A stretch of 64,000 bases of DNA from QWOP01 sp003669605 (GTDB taxonomy: Bacteria; Planctomycetota; Planctomycetia; Pirellulales; UBA1268), in assembly GCA_947481985.1 (NCBI GenBank), contig CANKIK010000002.1:62001-126000 (forward strand), given 5' to 3'. Below, in pieces: positions 1 to 11,154 of this stretch (within the stretch, counting starts at the first letter, position 1; every line of letters starts with the position of its first letter). Below the pieces are notes generated by a model that made no database searches, was not told the DNA's origin, and saw only the letters and a list, made by a program, of their open reading frames with translations. A program made the position numbers and the translations under genes.

Positions 1-1
1 T

Positions 2-2881
2 CGTCTGCTGGCCGACGACGGTTATGGAGAGCACCAAGCCAGGCACTGGCTTGATCTGGCCCGCTACGCCGACAGTTCCGGCTACGCCGACGATCCCCCG
101 CGCTCCATCTGGGGCTTCCGCGACTGGGTGATCCGTGCCTTCGACGCCAACATGCCCTTCGACCGCTTTACGACGCTGCAACTGGCAGGCGACCTGCTCC
201 CCGGTGCGGGCCCCGACGAGCACATGGCGACCGCCTTCCATCGCAACACGATGACCAACAGCGAGGGGGGGACGATCGACGAAGAGTTCCGCACCGCCGC
301 AATCGTCGATCGGGTGAACACGACCCTCGGCACCTGGATGGGGACCACGATCGCGTGTGCCCAGTGCCACACCCACAAGTACGACCCGATCTCGCAGGTG
401 GATTACTTCCGGCTCTACGCGGTGTTCAACAACACCGCTGATGCCGACCGCGGCGACGAGACGCCGCTGCTTGAATTCTTCACCCCCCAGCAGGAAGCGG
501 AGCGGGCGCGGACAAGCGCCGCAATCGCAGACACCGAAACGGTGCTCGCCACCGACACCCCCGCACTCGTCGCCGCGCGCCAGGCATGGGACACCGGCTT
601 TCCCCGCGCGGTCAACTGGAAGAAGGCGCATCCCTACGCCGCGACAATCGCTTTGGCGACCCCCGAGAAGAGCCCCGACATCCCCACGACGATCGACGCC
701 GACGGCACCGTCCACTTCCCCGCCGTCGGTCCGCGTGCGGTGGCGCAGATCGAGATCCCGCTTGAGGGAACGCTCGCCGGAGTCCGGCTCGAATTTCCTG
801 GTGAGGCATCGCTGCCGGGAGGATCGTCCGGACACGCCGGCAACTTCGTGCTCACCGGGATCTCGGCGCGCCTGGAGCCTGCCGACGCCGCGGCGTCGCC
901 GCGGGGCCGCTTTGTGCGCATCGAACTGCCCGGCGCCGACAAGATCCTCTCGCTGGCTGAGGTAGAGGTGTTTGGCAGCGGCACGAACATTGCCCGCGGC
1001 CAGCCGGCAACGCAGGCTTCGACGACCCATGACGCGCCGGCCTCCCGGGCCGTCGACGGTGTCACCGAAGGGGGCTTCTACGCAGCCAACTCCGTGACCC
1101 ACACCGCCACGTCTCCAGATCCGTGGTGGGAGGTCGATCTCGGTGCCGAGGGACCGATTGAACGGATCGTCGTCTGGAACCGCACCGATGGCGGCGTGGG
1201 AACGCGCTTGGCCGGAGCCCGGGTGATCCTCCTCGACGCCCAACGGCAGCCAGCCTGGCAAACCGTCCTCGAGACGGCACCGGAGACGAGTCTGGCGCTA
1301 GCGCCTGCCGGTGGCCGGGAGGTGCCTCTGACGGTGGCCTTCGCCAGCCGCTCGCAAGACGGTTTTCCAGCGACCCGTGTTCTTGCCGCGGCAGATGAGA
1401 CGAAGGAACTCGACGGTGGCTGGGCCCCCGGGGGGGCTGAGCCTGCATCCCTGGTCGTGGCACCGGCAGAGCCGGTAGTGGTGCAGCCTGGGGAGCGGCT
1501 GCGGCTCTCGCTCCGGGAGCGTTCCCGACACGACAACCACACCATCGGCATTGTCCGCATCGAGGTCTCGTCTGATCCGCGGATCAAGGAATGGGCCGGC
1601 CTGCCGGCCGATGTGGTGGCAATCCTCGTCAAGCCAGCGGCCGAGCGCAGCCCCGAGGAGACAACGAGGCTGGCGGATCATTACCGCCGGGCCGTCGCTA
1701 CGGAGACTGCCGCCGCCCGCGAACGGATCGGTGCTTTGAACGCGGAGCGAGCAGCCATCAAGCCGGCCAAGGTGCCGGTGATGGTGGAGCTTCCCGATGG
1801 CCAGCGGCGGGTGACGAAGCTCCAGTACCGCGGCAACTGGCAAGACCTCGGTGCCGAGGTGGCAGAGGGGGTGCCGGAGGCTTTCGCCGTCCCTGTGACG
1901 CCGTCAGCGCAGGGAAAAATCGACAGGATGGCGCTGGCCGGATGGCTCGTCGATCCGGCAAACCCGCTCACCGCTCGGGTGACGGTGAACCGGATTTGGG
2001 AGCGTTTGTTCGGCGTCGGGCTGGTGTCGACCAGCGAGGAATTCGGCAGCCAGGGGGAGCGGCCGAGCCATCCGCAGCTCCTCGATTGGCTGGCGGTCGA
2101 ACTGCTCGAGGGGGGCTGGGACACCAAGGCCCTCATCCGCCGCATCGTCAGCAGTGCCACGTACCGACAACGCTCGAAGGCCGATCCCGCGCTTGCCTCC
2201 CGGGACCCTGAAAACCGGCTGCTGGCAAGCGGACCGCGGGTCCGCCTCGCCGCCGAGATGATCCGCGACCAGGCTCTGGCCGCGTCAGGACTGCTGTCGC
2301 GGAAGAAGGGGGGGCCGAGCGTCAACCCACCGCAGCCGAACATGGGGCTGACTGCGGCCTTCGGGAGCGGCATCGACTGGCAGACAAGTCCCGGCGAGGA
2401 CCGCTGGCGGCGGGCGCTCTACACCACGTGGCGGCGCAGCAACCCCTATCCCTCGATGGCCGCCTTCGATGCCCCCAACCGCGAAGTCTGCACGATCCGC
2501 CGGCCGCGGACCAACACTCCGCTGCAGGCGCTGGTGACCCTCAACGATCCGGTGTATGTCGAGGCGGCACAGGCACTGGCCAGACGGATGCGTACTGAAG
2601 GCGGATCGACCGACGCCGAGCGGGCCATCCGCGGCTTCCGGCTGGTCCTCGCCCGTCAGCCGACCCCCGCCGAGACCGACCTTCTACTCACGCTCCACAG
2701 CGAGTCGTTGGCCGACTATCTGCAGACCCCGGAAGAGGCTCGGAAGATGGCCACCGAACCGCTCGGGGCTGTCATGCCACCCACACCCGAACCGACTCCG
2801 GCCGACATGGCCGATCTGGCGGCCTGGACGGTGGTCGCCAACGTGATCCTCAATCTCGACGAAACCTTCATGTGCCCGTAG
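2..2881 (+). CDS. PSCyt2/PSD1 (DUF1549/DUF1553) protein with discoidin-like insert, 5' partial
   Basis: The reading frame is open from base 2, so the true start lies upstream of the window; about 959 residues are visible. The visible part begins inside the DUF1549 (PSCyt2) domain (RHWLDLARYADSSGY, then NMPFDRFTTLQLAGDLLPG) and carries the family's CxxCH motif (CAQCH, bases 356-370). The end is a DUF1553 (PSD1) domain with NRIWERLFG, RLAAEMIRDQAL and RRPRTNTPLQALVTLNDP. Between the two, about bases 900-1310, is a stretch resembling an F5/8 type C (discoidin) carbohydrate-binding module (ASRAVDG, WWEVDLG, IERIVVWNR). The family is known as very expanded in planctomycetes and is thought to act outside the cytoplasm; its biochemical role is not settled. 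The next gene, a DUF1501 protein, starts 15 bases after the stop, the usual partner arrangement. Confidence 0.93.
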   Translation, partial: RLLADDGYGEHQARHWLDLARYADSSGYADDPPRSIWGFRDWVIRAFDANMPFDRFTTLQLAGDLLPGAGPDEHMATAFHRNTMTNSEGGTIDEEFRTAAIVDRVNTTLGTWMGTTIACAQCHTHKYDPISQVDYFRLYAVFNNTADADRGDETPLLEFFTPQQEAERARTSAAIADTETVLATDTPALVAARQAWDTGFPRAVNWKKAHPYAATIALATPEKSPDIPTTIDADGTVHFPAVGPRAVAQIEIPLEGTLAGVRLEFPGEASLPGGSSGHAGNFVLTGISARLEPADAAASPRGRFVRIELPGADKILSLAEVEVFGSGTNIARGQPATQASTTHDAPASRAVDGVTEGGFYAANSVTHTATSPDPWWEVDLGAEGPIERIVVWNRTDGGVGTRLAGARVILLDAQRQPAWQTVLETAPETSLALAPAGGREVPLTVAFASRSQDGFPATRVLAAADETKELDGGWAPGGAEPASLVVAPAEPVVVQPGERLRLSLRERSRHDNHTIGIVRIEVSSDPRIKEWAGLPADVVAILVKPAAERSPEETTRLADHYRRAVATETAAARERIGALNAERAAIKPAKVPVMVELPDGQRRVTKLQYRGNWQDLGAEVAEGVPEAFAVPVTPSAQGKIDRMALAGWLVDPANPLTARVTVNRIWERLFGVGLVSTSEEFGSQGERPSHPQLLDWLAVELLEGGWDTKALIRRIVSSATYRQRSKADPALASRDPENRLLASGPRVRLAAEMIRDQALAASGLLSRKKGGPSVNPPQPNMGLTAAFGSGIDWQTSPGEDRWRRALYTTWRRSNPYPSMAAFDAPNREVCTIRRPRTNTPLQALVTLNDPVYVEAAQALARRMRTEGGSTDAERAIRGFRLVLARQPTPAETDLLLTLHSESLADYLQTPEEARKMATEPLGAVMPPTPEPTPADMADLAAWTVVANVILNLDETFMCP

Positions 2882-2895
2882 GAGATCCACTCCCC

Positions 2896-4368
<1,473 letters not shown>

Positions 4369-4555
4369 GCGCAGCCACAGCCTCCGGCTCGACGCCTGAT
4401 GAACCGGAGGGGGGGAAGGGAGCGGGCAGCGGAGCGCCGGTCGGCCGGCCGGCACTCGCTTGCTGACCCCCCTTTATGGGTGGCAGAATCGTCCTTCGTG
4501 CCGGACTATCCCGCAGGGAACAAGTTCGGGCCCACCGGGTGCAGGAGTGTCCGTT

Positions 4556-7297
4556 ATGGCAAGCGATTTTTTCCGCGAGCGGCTCTTCGTGTCGATCGCG
4601 CGCCGTCTGGATTCGATTGACGCTGCGCACCTCGCTCGGGCCTGTGACGCATGGCACCGCGATCCGCACCGATCGCTGATCGAGATCCTTCTTTCCCAGG
4701 GGGCGATCGACGCGGCGACCCAAGCGCTCGTCGACAATGTCGTCACCGCCCACCTCGCACAGCATGGCGGCGATGCGGAGGCCTGTTACGCGAGCGTCCT
4801 TGCCAAAGGCTGGGTACCCCGGGAGATCGTCACCGAACCAACCGTGCCGCCCACCGACGCCGCTGGGCCGATCTTCATCGGCGATGGTGCCGGGCCCGAC
4901 GCCATCACGGCGACAGTGTCGCTGGAGAGCGTCGCCACCGGCGAGAGCCGCTACCAGCTCCGGCGCCGCGTCGGCGAGGGGGGCCAGGGGGAGGTGTACG
5001 AGGCGATTGACACCGAGCTCAACCGTGAGGTGCTCCTCAAGCAGGTGTTGGCGAAGCACGCGACCACTCCGGAAAGCCGGGGGCGGTTTCTCCGCGAGAC
5101 GCGGACCGGAGCGATGCTGGAACATCCGGGCATCGTGCCGGTCTACGACATCGGTCAGCATCCCGGCGGCCAACTCTTCCAGGTGATGCGGTACTTCAGG
5201 CCGGGATCGCTCCACAAGAAGATCGCCGCCTACCATTTGGCAAACCCTGACTCCCTCGAAGAACTCACCTTCCGGACGCTCCTCGGCCATTTTGCCACCG
5301 CCTGCCGGGCCATCGATTACACCCACTCCCGTGGCATCCACCACCTCGACCTCAAGCCGACGAATATCGTCACCGGGGAATTCGGCGAGACGCAGATCAT
5401 CGACTGGGGGCTGGCGCAGATCACCGATGCCGACATGGAAGATAAAGTCAGAGAAAGCACCGGGGTCTTGGGAAGTGGTTTCTTGCCCAGTGATTCCCCA
5501 GCAGAAGTTGCCGGAGCGAAGCCGCCATCATCAGTGACGCTGCCACAGGGATTCCGCGGAACGCCCCCCTACGCCGCACCGGAGCAGTGGAAAGGAGACT
5601 GGAAAACCATCGGCCGACAGACCGACGTCTACGGCCTCGGCGCTACCCTTTTTGAGATCCTCGCCGGCCGCGCCCCATTTGATGGCCACTCGCCAACGAT
5701 CCGCGAGGATGTCGAAATCGGCAACTGTCAGCGGAGCATGAAGGCGTGGGTGCCGGCCGCGCTGCAGGCGATCTGCAGAAAGGCGATGGCGGTGCGGCCA
5801 GCCGAGCGCTACGCCTCGGCCGGCGCGCTGGCCGACGATGTCGACTGCTTCCTCGCCGACGAAACGGTGGCGGCCTACCCCGATCCCTGGCAGGTGCGGC
5901 TGTGGCGCTTCACCAAGCGCCACCGCGCGGCGGTGGCAGCCGCCGCGGCGCTCTTGGCGACGTCGGTTGTGGCGCTGGGGATTGGGAATGTCCTGGTGTC
6001 TCAGCAACGGGATCGGGCGCTCGTGGCCGAAGCCGAAGCGGTCCAACAGCGCGGCCGGGCGGAAGACAACGCCCAGGCGACACGGGGTGTGATCGCAGGG
6101 TTTATCGAAAACGTGGCCGATGACAAGTGGGCAGCCATTCCTGGAACAGCGGCGCTCCGTCTGGATGCGGTGCGGAACGTTGTCGAGGAGTACCCCCTCC
6201 TCCTGGCGCAGCAGCCTGACAACCCAGGCCTGCAGTATGACGCAGCGCTGATCGACCGAAGATGCGCGAACCTCTTCCGGGTGCTGGGAGTTCTCGAGGA
6301 AGCGGCCCCTCTCTACGACCGCTCCCGGGGCCTAATGAAAACCCTTGTCGAACGCTATCCAGCGGTGGAGATGTACCGATCCGGATGGTCGCACAACCTG
6401 CTCGACGAGGCAGAGGCGTTGGTGCGGACTGTCGGCCCGGAAGCAGCGCTGCCGACGCTCCGCGAGGCCCTGGAGAATGCCGAGCAGACGACTGGGTCTT
6501 TCCCGACTTCAAACGGGGCGCTGCGGACCCTCGCCCAGGTACGGATGGATCTGGCCGATGCCCTCATCGACTCGGGAAGAATCGACGAGGCGAAGACGCT
6601 CTCCGGAGAGGCGGTCCGAAACTTCGACGCGGTGACGGCAAGCGACGATGGTGACGATGAACAGACCCGTGTCGTCACCCGACTCCTCGCCGCCATGGCG
6701 ACGGTCGTCGCCACCCGGGCCCGAGCGGAGGCGGGCAGCTTCGACGACGCCAAGGAGATGATGGAGCAGGCCAATCGGCGGACGGCGGAGCTCTCCGACC
6801 GACACGGGGGAATCCCCGATGTCGATTTTGTGCGCGGGCTTGCGCTGCTGGAGCGGGCGCGGGTCCTCTCGCGCGACGCCACCACGGCCGCGGCCGGCGG
6901 CGAAGTCTTCCTGCAGGCGGAGGAGTGGTTCCGGGGGCTCGTGGAACGCTCTGGAAACGTCGCCAATTATCGACCAGCCTTCACCGATCTGCTCTGCCAG
7001 CGGAGCACAGCGGCCCTGGCAGCCGGGAACCTCGCCGACGCGGTTCGCCTCGCCGACGAGGCCCTCGCAGCGATCACCCCATCCGAGCGCCCTGCGGGTG
7101 CCGCGGAGGCGAAGCGCTCTCTGGCCATGGCCCACGCCAGCCGCGGCCGGGTAGCAGCCGCCGCCGGGGATGCCGAATGCGCCCTCGATCACTTCCGCCA
7201 TGCCCGCGAATACTACGCCGCAGCCGTGGCCGCAGCGCCGGAAAACAAACCCCTCCGCCAGGAGGCCGCCGCCATCGAGCGGCTCCTCGCGGAATAG
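4556..7297 (+). CDS. Transmembrane Ser/Thr protein kinase with TPR-like C-terminus (HLD variant)
   Basis: A 913-residue kinase. The ATG at 4556 was chosen because AGGAG sits 8 bases upstream and because the resulting N-terminus aligns with its paralogue at 8014; an earlier in-frame ATG at 4460 has no such support. Residues 1-90 form a domain shared with the paralogue. The kinase domain begins near residue 133 with glycine loop GEGGQGEVY and lysine about 162. The catalytic loop reads HLDLKPTN (H263, D265), so the usual HRD arginine is leucine, and the metal motif is DWG (D283) rather than DFG. GTPPYAAPEQW follows. A single helix lies near 457-482 and a helical, TPR-like tail of about 430 residues comes after it, probably outside the cytoplasm. 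The HLD change may alter activation-loop control; aspartate and lysine are kept, so activity is plausible. Confidence 0.9.
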   Translation: MASDFFRERLFVSIARRLDSIDAAHLARACDAWHRDPHRSLIEILLSQGAIDAATQALVDNVVTAHLAQHGGDAEACYASVLAKGWVPREIVTEPTVPPTDAAGPIFIGDGAGPDAITATVSLESVATGESRYQLRRRVGEGGQGEVYEAIDTELNREVLLKQVLAKHATTPESRGRFLRETRTGAMLEHPGIVPVYDIGQHPGGQLFQVMRYFRPGSLHKKIAAYHLANPDSLEELTFRTLLGHFATACRAIDYTHSRGIHHLDLKPTNIVTGEFGETQIIDWGLAQITDADMEDKVRESTGVLGSGFLPSDSPAEVAGAKPPSSVTLPQGFRGTPPYAAPEQWKGDWKTIGRQTDVYGLGATLFEILAGRAPFDGHSPTIREDVEIGNCQRSMKAWVPAALQAICRKAMAVRPAERYASAGALADDVDCFLADETVAAYPDPWQVRLWRFTKRHRAAVAAAAALLATSVVALGIGNVLVSQQRDRALVAEAEAVQQRGRAEDNAQATRGVIAGFIENVADDKWAAIPGTAALRLDAVRNVVEEYPLLLAQQPDNPGLQYDAALIDRRCANLFRVLGVLEEAAPLYDRSRGLMKTLVERYPAVEMYRSGWSHNLLDEAEALVRTVGPEAALPTLREALENAEQTTGSFPTSNGALRTLAQVRMDLADALIDSGRIDEAKTLSGEAVRNFDAVTASDDGDDEQTRVVTRLLAAMATVVATRARAEAGSFDDAKEMMEQANRRTAELSDRHGGIPDVDFVRGLALLERARVLSRDATTAAAGGEVFLQAEEWFRGLVERSGNVANYRPAFTDLLCQRSTAALAAGNLADAVRLADEALAAITPSERPAGAAEAKRSLAMAHASRGRVAAAAGDAECALDHFRHAREYYAAAVAAAPENKPLRQEAAAIERLLAE

Positions 7298-7315
7298 TGC
7301 GGTGGGGGATCGTAC

Positions 7316-7786
7316 TTAATTGCTAAATTTCACCTGATATGAGAATGTTGGTGGCTCGCTCGCTAAAGTTTTCGGGCGAATTGTAATCGTCAGTTTTCCG
7401 CTTGCTATTCCGCGAAATGAGTCGTCACTCCCATCGACCTTGGCTTTTGCGATGGTGTAGATGTCAATCGCATCATTCGATGTTGATGAACTTGGTCGAT
7501 ACCAAAACCAAGTCGGGATTCGAACGTCGACAGGCTCGTCTTCGTCTGGCTGAATATCAATCTCGGTAATAGTGTCATCTGCTATGTCAGCACGATCAAG
7601 GCGGAAGACGATTCTTTCGCCATCCTTGATTTCCACTGGCTCTTTGTTGATAGCGGGTGTGTCATCATCGCGACGAGGTTTTGAGCGCTTGGTACCGGGC
7701 GTTGTTTTGAGTGCCTTCCCCTTCACCACCGCCCCCTTCGGCCGGGAGTTCTTGGCCACTTTCGGAGCCGCTTTCTTTTTCGCCAT
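7316..7786 (-). CDS. Small protein with lysine-rich basic N-terminal tail
   Basis: A 156-residue protein of no family I recognise. The start was placed at ATG 7786 because GAGGAG lies about 9 bases upstream on the minus strand; the open frame continues upstream to 7993, but without a site. The first 45 residues are very basic (MAKKKAAPKVAKN, then more K/R), like histone-H1-type or DNA-binding tails. The remaining part is acidic to neutral and probably beta-rich (IVFRLDRADIADDTITEID, then TWFWYRPSSS). It is convergent with the kinase ending at 7297, only 18 bases away. The same arrangement recurs after the second kinase with a shorter basic protein, which suggests the pair works together. A nucleoid role is inference from composition alone. 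Confidence 0.75.
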   Translation of the reverse strand: MAKKKAAPKVAKNSRPKGAVVKGKALKTTPGTKRSKPRRDDDTPAINKEPVEIKDGERIVFRLDRADIADDTITEIDIQPDEDEPVDVRIPTWFWYRPSSSTSNDAIDIYTIAKAKVDGSDDSFRGIASGKLTITIRPKTLASEPPTFSYQVKFSN

Positions 7787-8013
7787 TGCAATAGTCTCCT
7801 CGCGTGCGTGGATCCAAGTCACGAGCAGCGATCGAGTCCGTCGGTCGACGGGGTCGTGCCGACCAAGCATAACGGGGTAGCAGTCAGTCCGCACGAGGGG
7901 TAGGCTTCGAACTCCGGCGGCGGGCATCGGGAGAGGCCCCCCGCCTCGGGCGTTTTTCCCCGTCCGCCGTCGCTTGAGCAGGCGTTCCATCACGCACCGG
8001 AAACCCCTTCGTC
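7787..8013. other. Divergent intergenic region
   Basis: This 227-base stretch lies between the start of the basic protein on minus and the second kinase on plus, so it should hold promoters for both. I see the GAGGAG ribosome site of the minus gene, but no convincing sigma70-type boxes, repeats or stem-loop terminator. Confidence 0.5.
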
Positions 8014-10707
8014 ATGCCCCCTGATCCAACTCCGGGACTCCTGTTCGCAATTTTTTCGATTCACCTCAATTCCATCACCCGCGATCAACTCGCCGCAGCC
8101 ACAGCCGAGTGGATTCGGGATCCGTCACGACTGCTCGCCGACATTCTTGTCGAGCACGGAGCGCTCGATCGTCAGACGCGGGGGATCGTCGAGGATGTCG
8201 TCGCGCGGCACCTCGATCAGCATGGTGGCGACACCGGGCAGAGCTTTGCTGATGTCCGCGAGACGGAGATGATCACTCCCCAACTCGGCCCCGCATTCGA
8301 TGCCACGATGACGTTCGATGCGACGCCTGAGAATGAAGTCGGCCGACACAGAGCGGACTTCAACACCGACTCCCCAGAGCCCCATTCGCTCCCCGGCCCT
8401 GCCACCGGCGGCACGCGGTACCGGGTCGAGCGGCCACACGACCGCGGTGGAATGGGGGAGGTCTTCGTGGCCCGCGACACGGATCTCCGCCGCCAAGTGC
8501 TCCTCAAGCAGCTCCCCGAGCACCGTGCCGACGATCCGCGGCACCGGACGGCGTTCCTCAAGGAGGTCCGTGCCGCCGCCGCCCTCGAACATCCCAGCAT
8601 CGCGCCGGTGTACGACGTCGGCCACTATCCCGACGGCCGACTCTTCCACGTCATGCGGCTGATCCCCGGGGGCCATTATCAGCTAGCGATCCGCAGCTAT
8701 CACGATTCGCGGGGCACTTCCTCCCCCGCCGACCGCGTCCTCCGCTTCCGCGAACTCCTCGGGCACTTCATCGACGCCTGTCAGGCGATCGAATACGCCC
8801 ACAGCCGTGGGGTGCTCCACCGCGACCTCAAGCCCAACAACATCATGCTCGGTTCGTTCGGCGAGACCCAGGTCATCGACTGGGGACTCGCCCGGGTCTC
8901 CGGACAGGACCTTTCTTCAGGCTCTGGATCAGGACTCAAGCCGCTGACGCCCGACTTGGTGGCGGAGGGCTCCGAGCCGACCCTCGATGGCCAGTTCAAG
9001 GGAACCCTCGCCTACGCCAGCCCTGAACAGGCCAAAGGGGAGGCGGACCGGATCGATGCCCGCAGCGATGTCTACGCCCTCGGGGCCACGCTCTACTGTC
9101 TTCTCACCGGGCAAGCACCATTCCAGTCGCATTCATCAATCCAGGTCGACGACGTCCAGCAGGGGCGGTTCCTCCGGCCGCGGCGGGTACATGCCGACGT
9201 GCCGCCGGCGCTGGAATCGATCTGCCTCAAGGCGCTGGCCTACGCCCGGGAGGATCGCTACCAATCGGCCCGTGCTCTCGCCATTGACGTTGAACGCTGG
9301 CTGGCCGACGAGCCGGTGCTCGCTCACCCCGATCCCGTTCTCGTCCGGCTGCGACGCTGGGGGCGCAAACACCGGACCACCGTGGCCGCCGCCGCCGCGC
9401 TCCTCCTGGCGAGCGTTGTCGGTCTCACGATCGGCTTCGCAGCAGTGAAGGTGGAGCGCGATCTGCGGGTGGAGAGCGGGCGGATCGGGCTTGCAGCCAT
9501 CGATGAACTGCTCGTTGAGATCGCCGACGATTACTGGAGCAATATCCCCGAATCGGAACCAAGCCGGATCAAAATGCTCCGCGCTGCGGTCTCGAAATAC
9601 CAGCAACTCTTGCAGGTCCATCCAGACGATACCGACATTGAATTGGGGCTGGCAATGACGCAGATGCGGTTGGCGAATCTCCTGCGAATGACGGCACAGC
9701 ACGACGAGTCGACGCCACTCTTTGAGGAATCCACCGCGGCCTTGGAGCAGCTCGTGGTGCGGCATCCCGGCACCTTGAGATACCTCAAGCCGTTGATCCT
9801 GGCGCGCCAGTACCACGGCTCGAGCATCGCTCACACCGGCGGACCAGTGGCGGCAGAGCGTTTCCAACGCGCCACCCTGGCGCTTGCCACACAGTGCCGG
9901 GAGGCGGACCCGGCATCGGTCACGGACGAAGCCCGTGCTGGCTGGGAATTGGCCGACACGCTCCGAATCCTCGGAGACATCGACGAAGCATCCCGGCTCG
10001 TCGAGCGTGCGGTCGAGGTCTACCCTTCCATCGCCGACGGGGTTGAGGGAACCCTTCAAGACAAACTCTTCGCGGCAATGGCACTGGCCGATGCAGCGCG
10101 GCTTGCCGTTCAGACGGGCGATGCCACCAAAGCAGCAATCAGGAGCACCGAAGCCATCCGCCGCATTGACCAACTTCTCCGCACTGACCCGGGCGGCAAC
10201 GATTACCTGCACCAGCGCTCCTTCGCCCAGCACCAGTTGGCACTGGCCACCGCAGCCTCTTCCGGCCGGACCGATGAGGCTCTCAGTCTCCTCGATCGAG
10301 CGATCGCCACGATGGACACGATCATTGGCGGCAAATCAGAGGTCGTGGAATACCGCACGCTGCTCCTGGAAATGCTGGTCGACCGCTCGGAGATGCTCGC
10401 ATTGCTGCGCAGGGAGGCTGAGGCAGAGGAACAGGCCAATCAAGCTGTGTCGCTCGGAGAACGACTCTCTCTGCAGATCACCGGATCGCACCAGCACCAC
10501 TCCACGACTGCCAGGGCCTTCGCCACCCGCGCCGAGATCCGCGTCCGTACCGGCAACCACGTGGGCGCCGGCACGGACGTGATCGCTGCGGAGGCTCTCT
10601 GCGAAACCATCCGCGTGACAAATGGACAGGCTCCGTTCTTGAAGGACTTGGAAAGACGGATCAGCGCGACGCGGGCCCGACTCGACACCTCTGAAACGGC
10701 CAATTGA
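8014..10707 (+). CDS. Transmembrane Ser/Thr protein kinase with TPR-like C-terminus
   Basis: An 897-residue paralogue of the kinase at 4556, sharing its whole architecture: an N-terminal domain of about 90 residues, kinase domain from residue 136, one membrane helix near 455-478 and a long helical, TPR-like tail. The catalytic loop is canonical (HRDLKPNN, H269-D271) and lysine 165 is present, but the metal motif is DWG (D289). The glycine loop reads DRGGMGEVF, so its first glycine is replaced. ATG 8014 is the only sensible start; the upstream GGAAA is a weak ribosome site. A lysine-rich small protein is encoded convergently 72 bases after its stop, as for the first copy. Its signal and substrates cannot be read from sequence. 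Confidence 0.92.
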   Translation: MPPDPTPGLLFAIFSIHLNSITRDQLAAATAEWIRDPSRLLADILVEHGALDRQTRGIVEDVVARHLDQHGGDTGQSFADVRETEMITPQLGPAFDATMTFDATPENEVGRHRADFNTDSPEPHSLPGPATGGTRYRVERPHDRGGMGEVFVARDTDLRRQVLLKQLPEHRADDPRHRTAFLKEVRAAAALEHPSIAPVYDVGHYPDGRLFHVMRLIPGGHYQLAIRSYHDSRGTSSPADRVLRFRELLGHFIDACQAIEYAHSRGVLHRDLKPNNIMLGSFGETQVIDWGLARVSGQDLSSGSGSGLKPLTPDLVAEGSEPTLDGQFKGTLAYASPEQAKGEADRIDARSDVYALGATLYCLLTGQAPFQSHSSIQVDDVQQGRFLRPRRVHADVPPALESICLKALAYAREDRYQSARALAIDVERWLADEPVLAHPDPVLVRLRRWGRKHRTTVAAAAALLLASVVGLTIGFAAVKVERDLRVESGRIGLAAIDELLVEIADDYWSNIPESEPSRIKMLRAAVSKYQQLLQVHPDDTDIELGLAMTQMRLANLLRMTAQHDESTPLFEESTAALEQLVVRHPGTLRYLKPLILARQYHGSSIAHTGGPVAAERFQRATLALATQCREADPASVTDEARAGWELADTLRILGDIDEASRLVERAVEVYPSIADGVEGTLQDKLFAAMALADAARLAVQTGDATKAAIRSTEAIRRIDQLLRTDPGGNDYLHQRSFAQHQLALATAASSGRTDEALSLLDRAIATMDTIIGGKSEVVEYRTLLLEMLVDRSEMLALLRREAEAEEQANQAVSLGERLSLQITGSHQHHSTTARAFATRAEIRVRTGNHVGAGTDVIAAEALCETIRVTNGQAPFLKDLERRISATRARLDTSETAN

Positions 10708-10779
10708 CTGGAACGCCGGCGGGTTCGAGCGCAGCGACCGTCCGATCCATTTCGCACTCCTCTCGGCACCCTTTCAGGC

Positions 10780-10944
10780 CTATTTTCTGGTCTTTAACAA
10801 CGACGTCGGTGGGCTTTTCCGCGCCCCGCCGGCCTTGGCGGCCGCCTTCTTTTTGGTCGCTTTCTTGGCGACCTTCTTGGTTGCCTTCTTGGTTGCTTTC
10901 TTCGTTGCCGGCTGCGGGGCAGCCTTCTTCTTCTTCTTGGCCAT
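10780..10944 (-). CDS. 54-residue lysine/alanine-rich histone-H1-like protein
   Basis: A very small protein made almost wholly of Lys, Ala, Thr and Pro (MAKKKKKAAPQP, then repeated ATKKATKKVAKK units). The start at ATG 10944 has a strong AGGAGGG site 8 bases upstream. The composition resembles the C-terminal tails of bacterial histone-H1-like or AlgP-like DNA-binding proteins, which bind DNA without much sequence specificity; that function is inferred. It lies convergent to the kinase ending at 10707 and shares its MAKKK start with the protein at 7316-7786. Lysine-rich repeats can arise from low-complexity drift, but the ribosome site and the repeated gene order argue for a real gene. Confidence 0.75.
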   Translation of the reverse strand: MAKKKKKAAPQPATKKATKKATKKVAKKATKKKAAAKAGGARKSPPTSLLKTRK

Positions 10945-10981
10945 GGTCGGGATCCCTCCTGGATGGGCAGAACGAATTGCT

Positions 10982-11023
10982 GATTGCCGACGGCAATCGC
11001 ACTCAGGACAGTCGTACCACACG
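10982..11023 (-). promoter_or_regulatory. Two small hairpins upstream of the basic-protein gene
   Basis: Bases 10982-10998 form a perfect stem (GATTGCC, loop GAC, GGCAATC) and 11009-11023 form a second (GTCGT, loop ACCAC, ACGAC). They lie 38-79 bases upstream of the ATG at 10944 and could be part of its leader or protein-binding sites. No T-tract follows, so they are not classical terminators. Confidence 0.3.
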
Positions 11024-11154
11024 ACAGAGGGAATCGACAATCATGGCGGGCTGCTGATGGGATCGCAAAGCCAGGGTGCCATCGGCACACTGCCCGAGGG
11101 GTCCAGGCTGCTGTGACCGATACAAGTCATCCCTGAACTTTCCCTGAGACTGCT

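Noticed and set aside
10720..10760. GGGTTCGAGC considered as a tRNA T-loop
   Set aside because: The flanking bases do not pair into a T-arm or acceptor stem.
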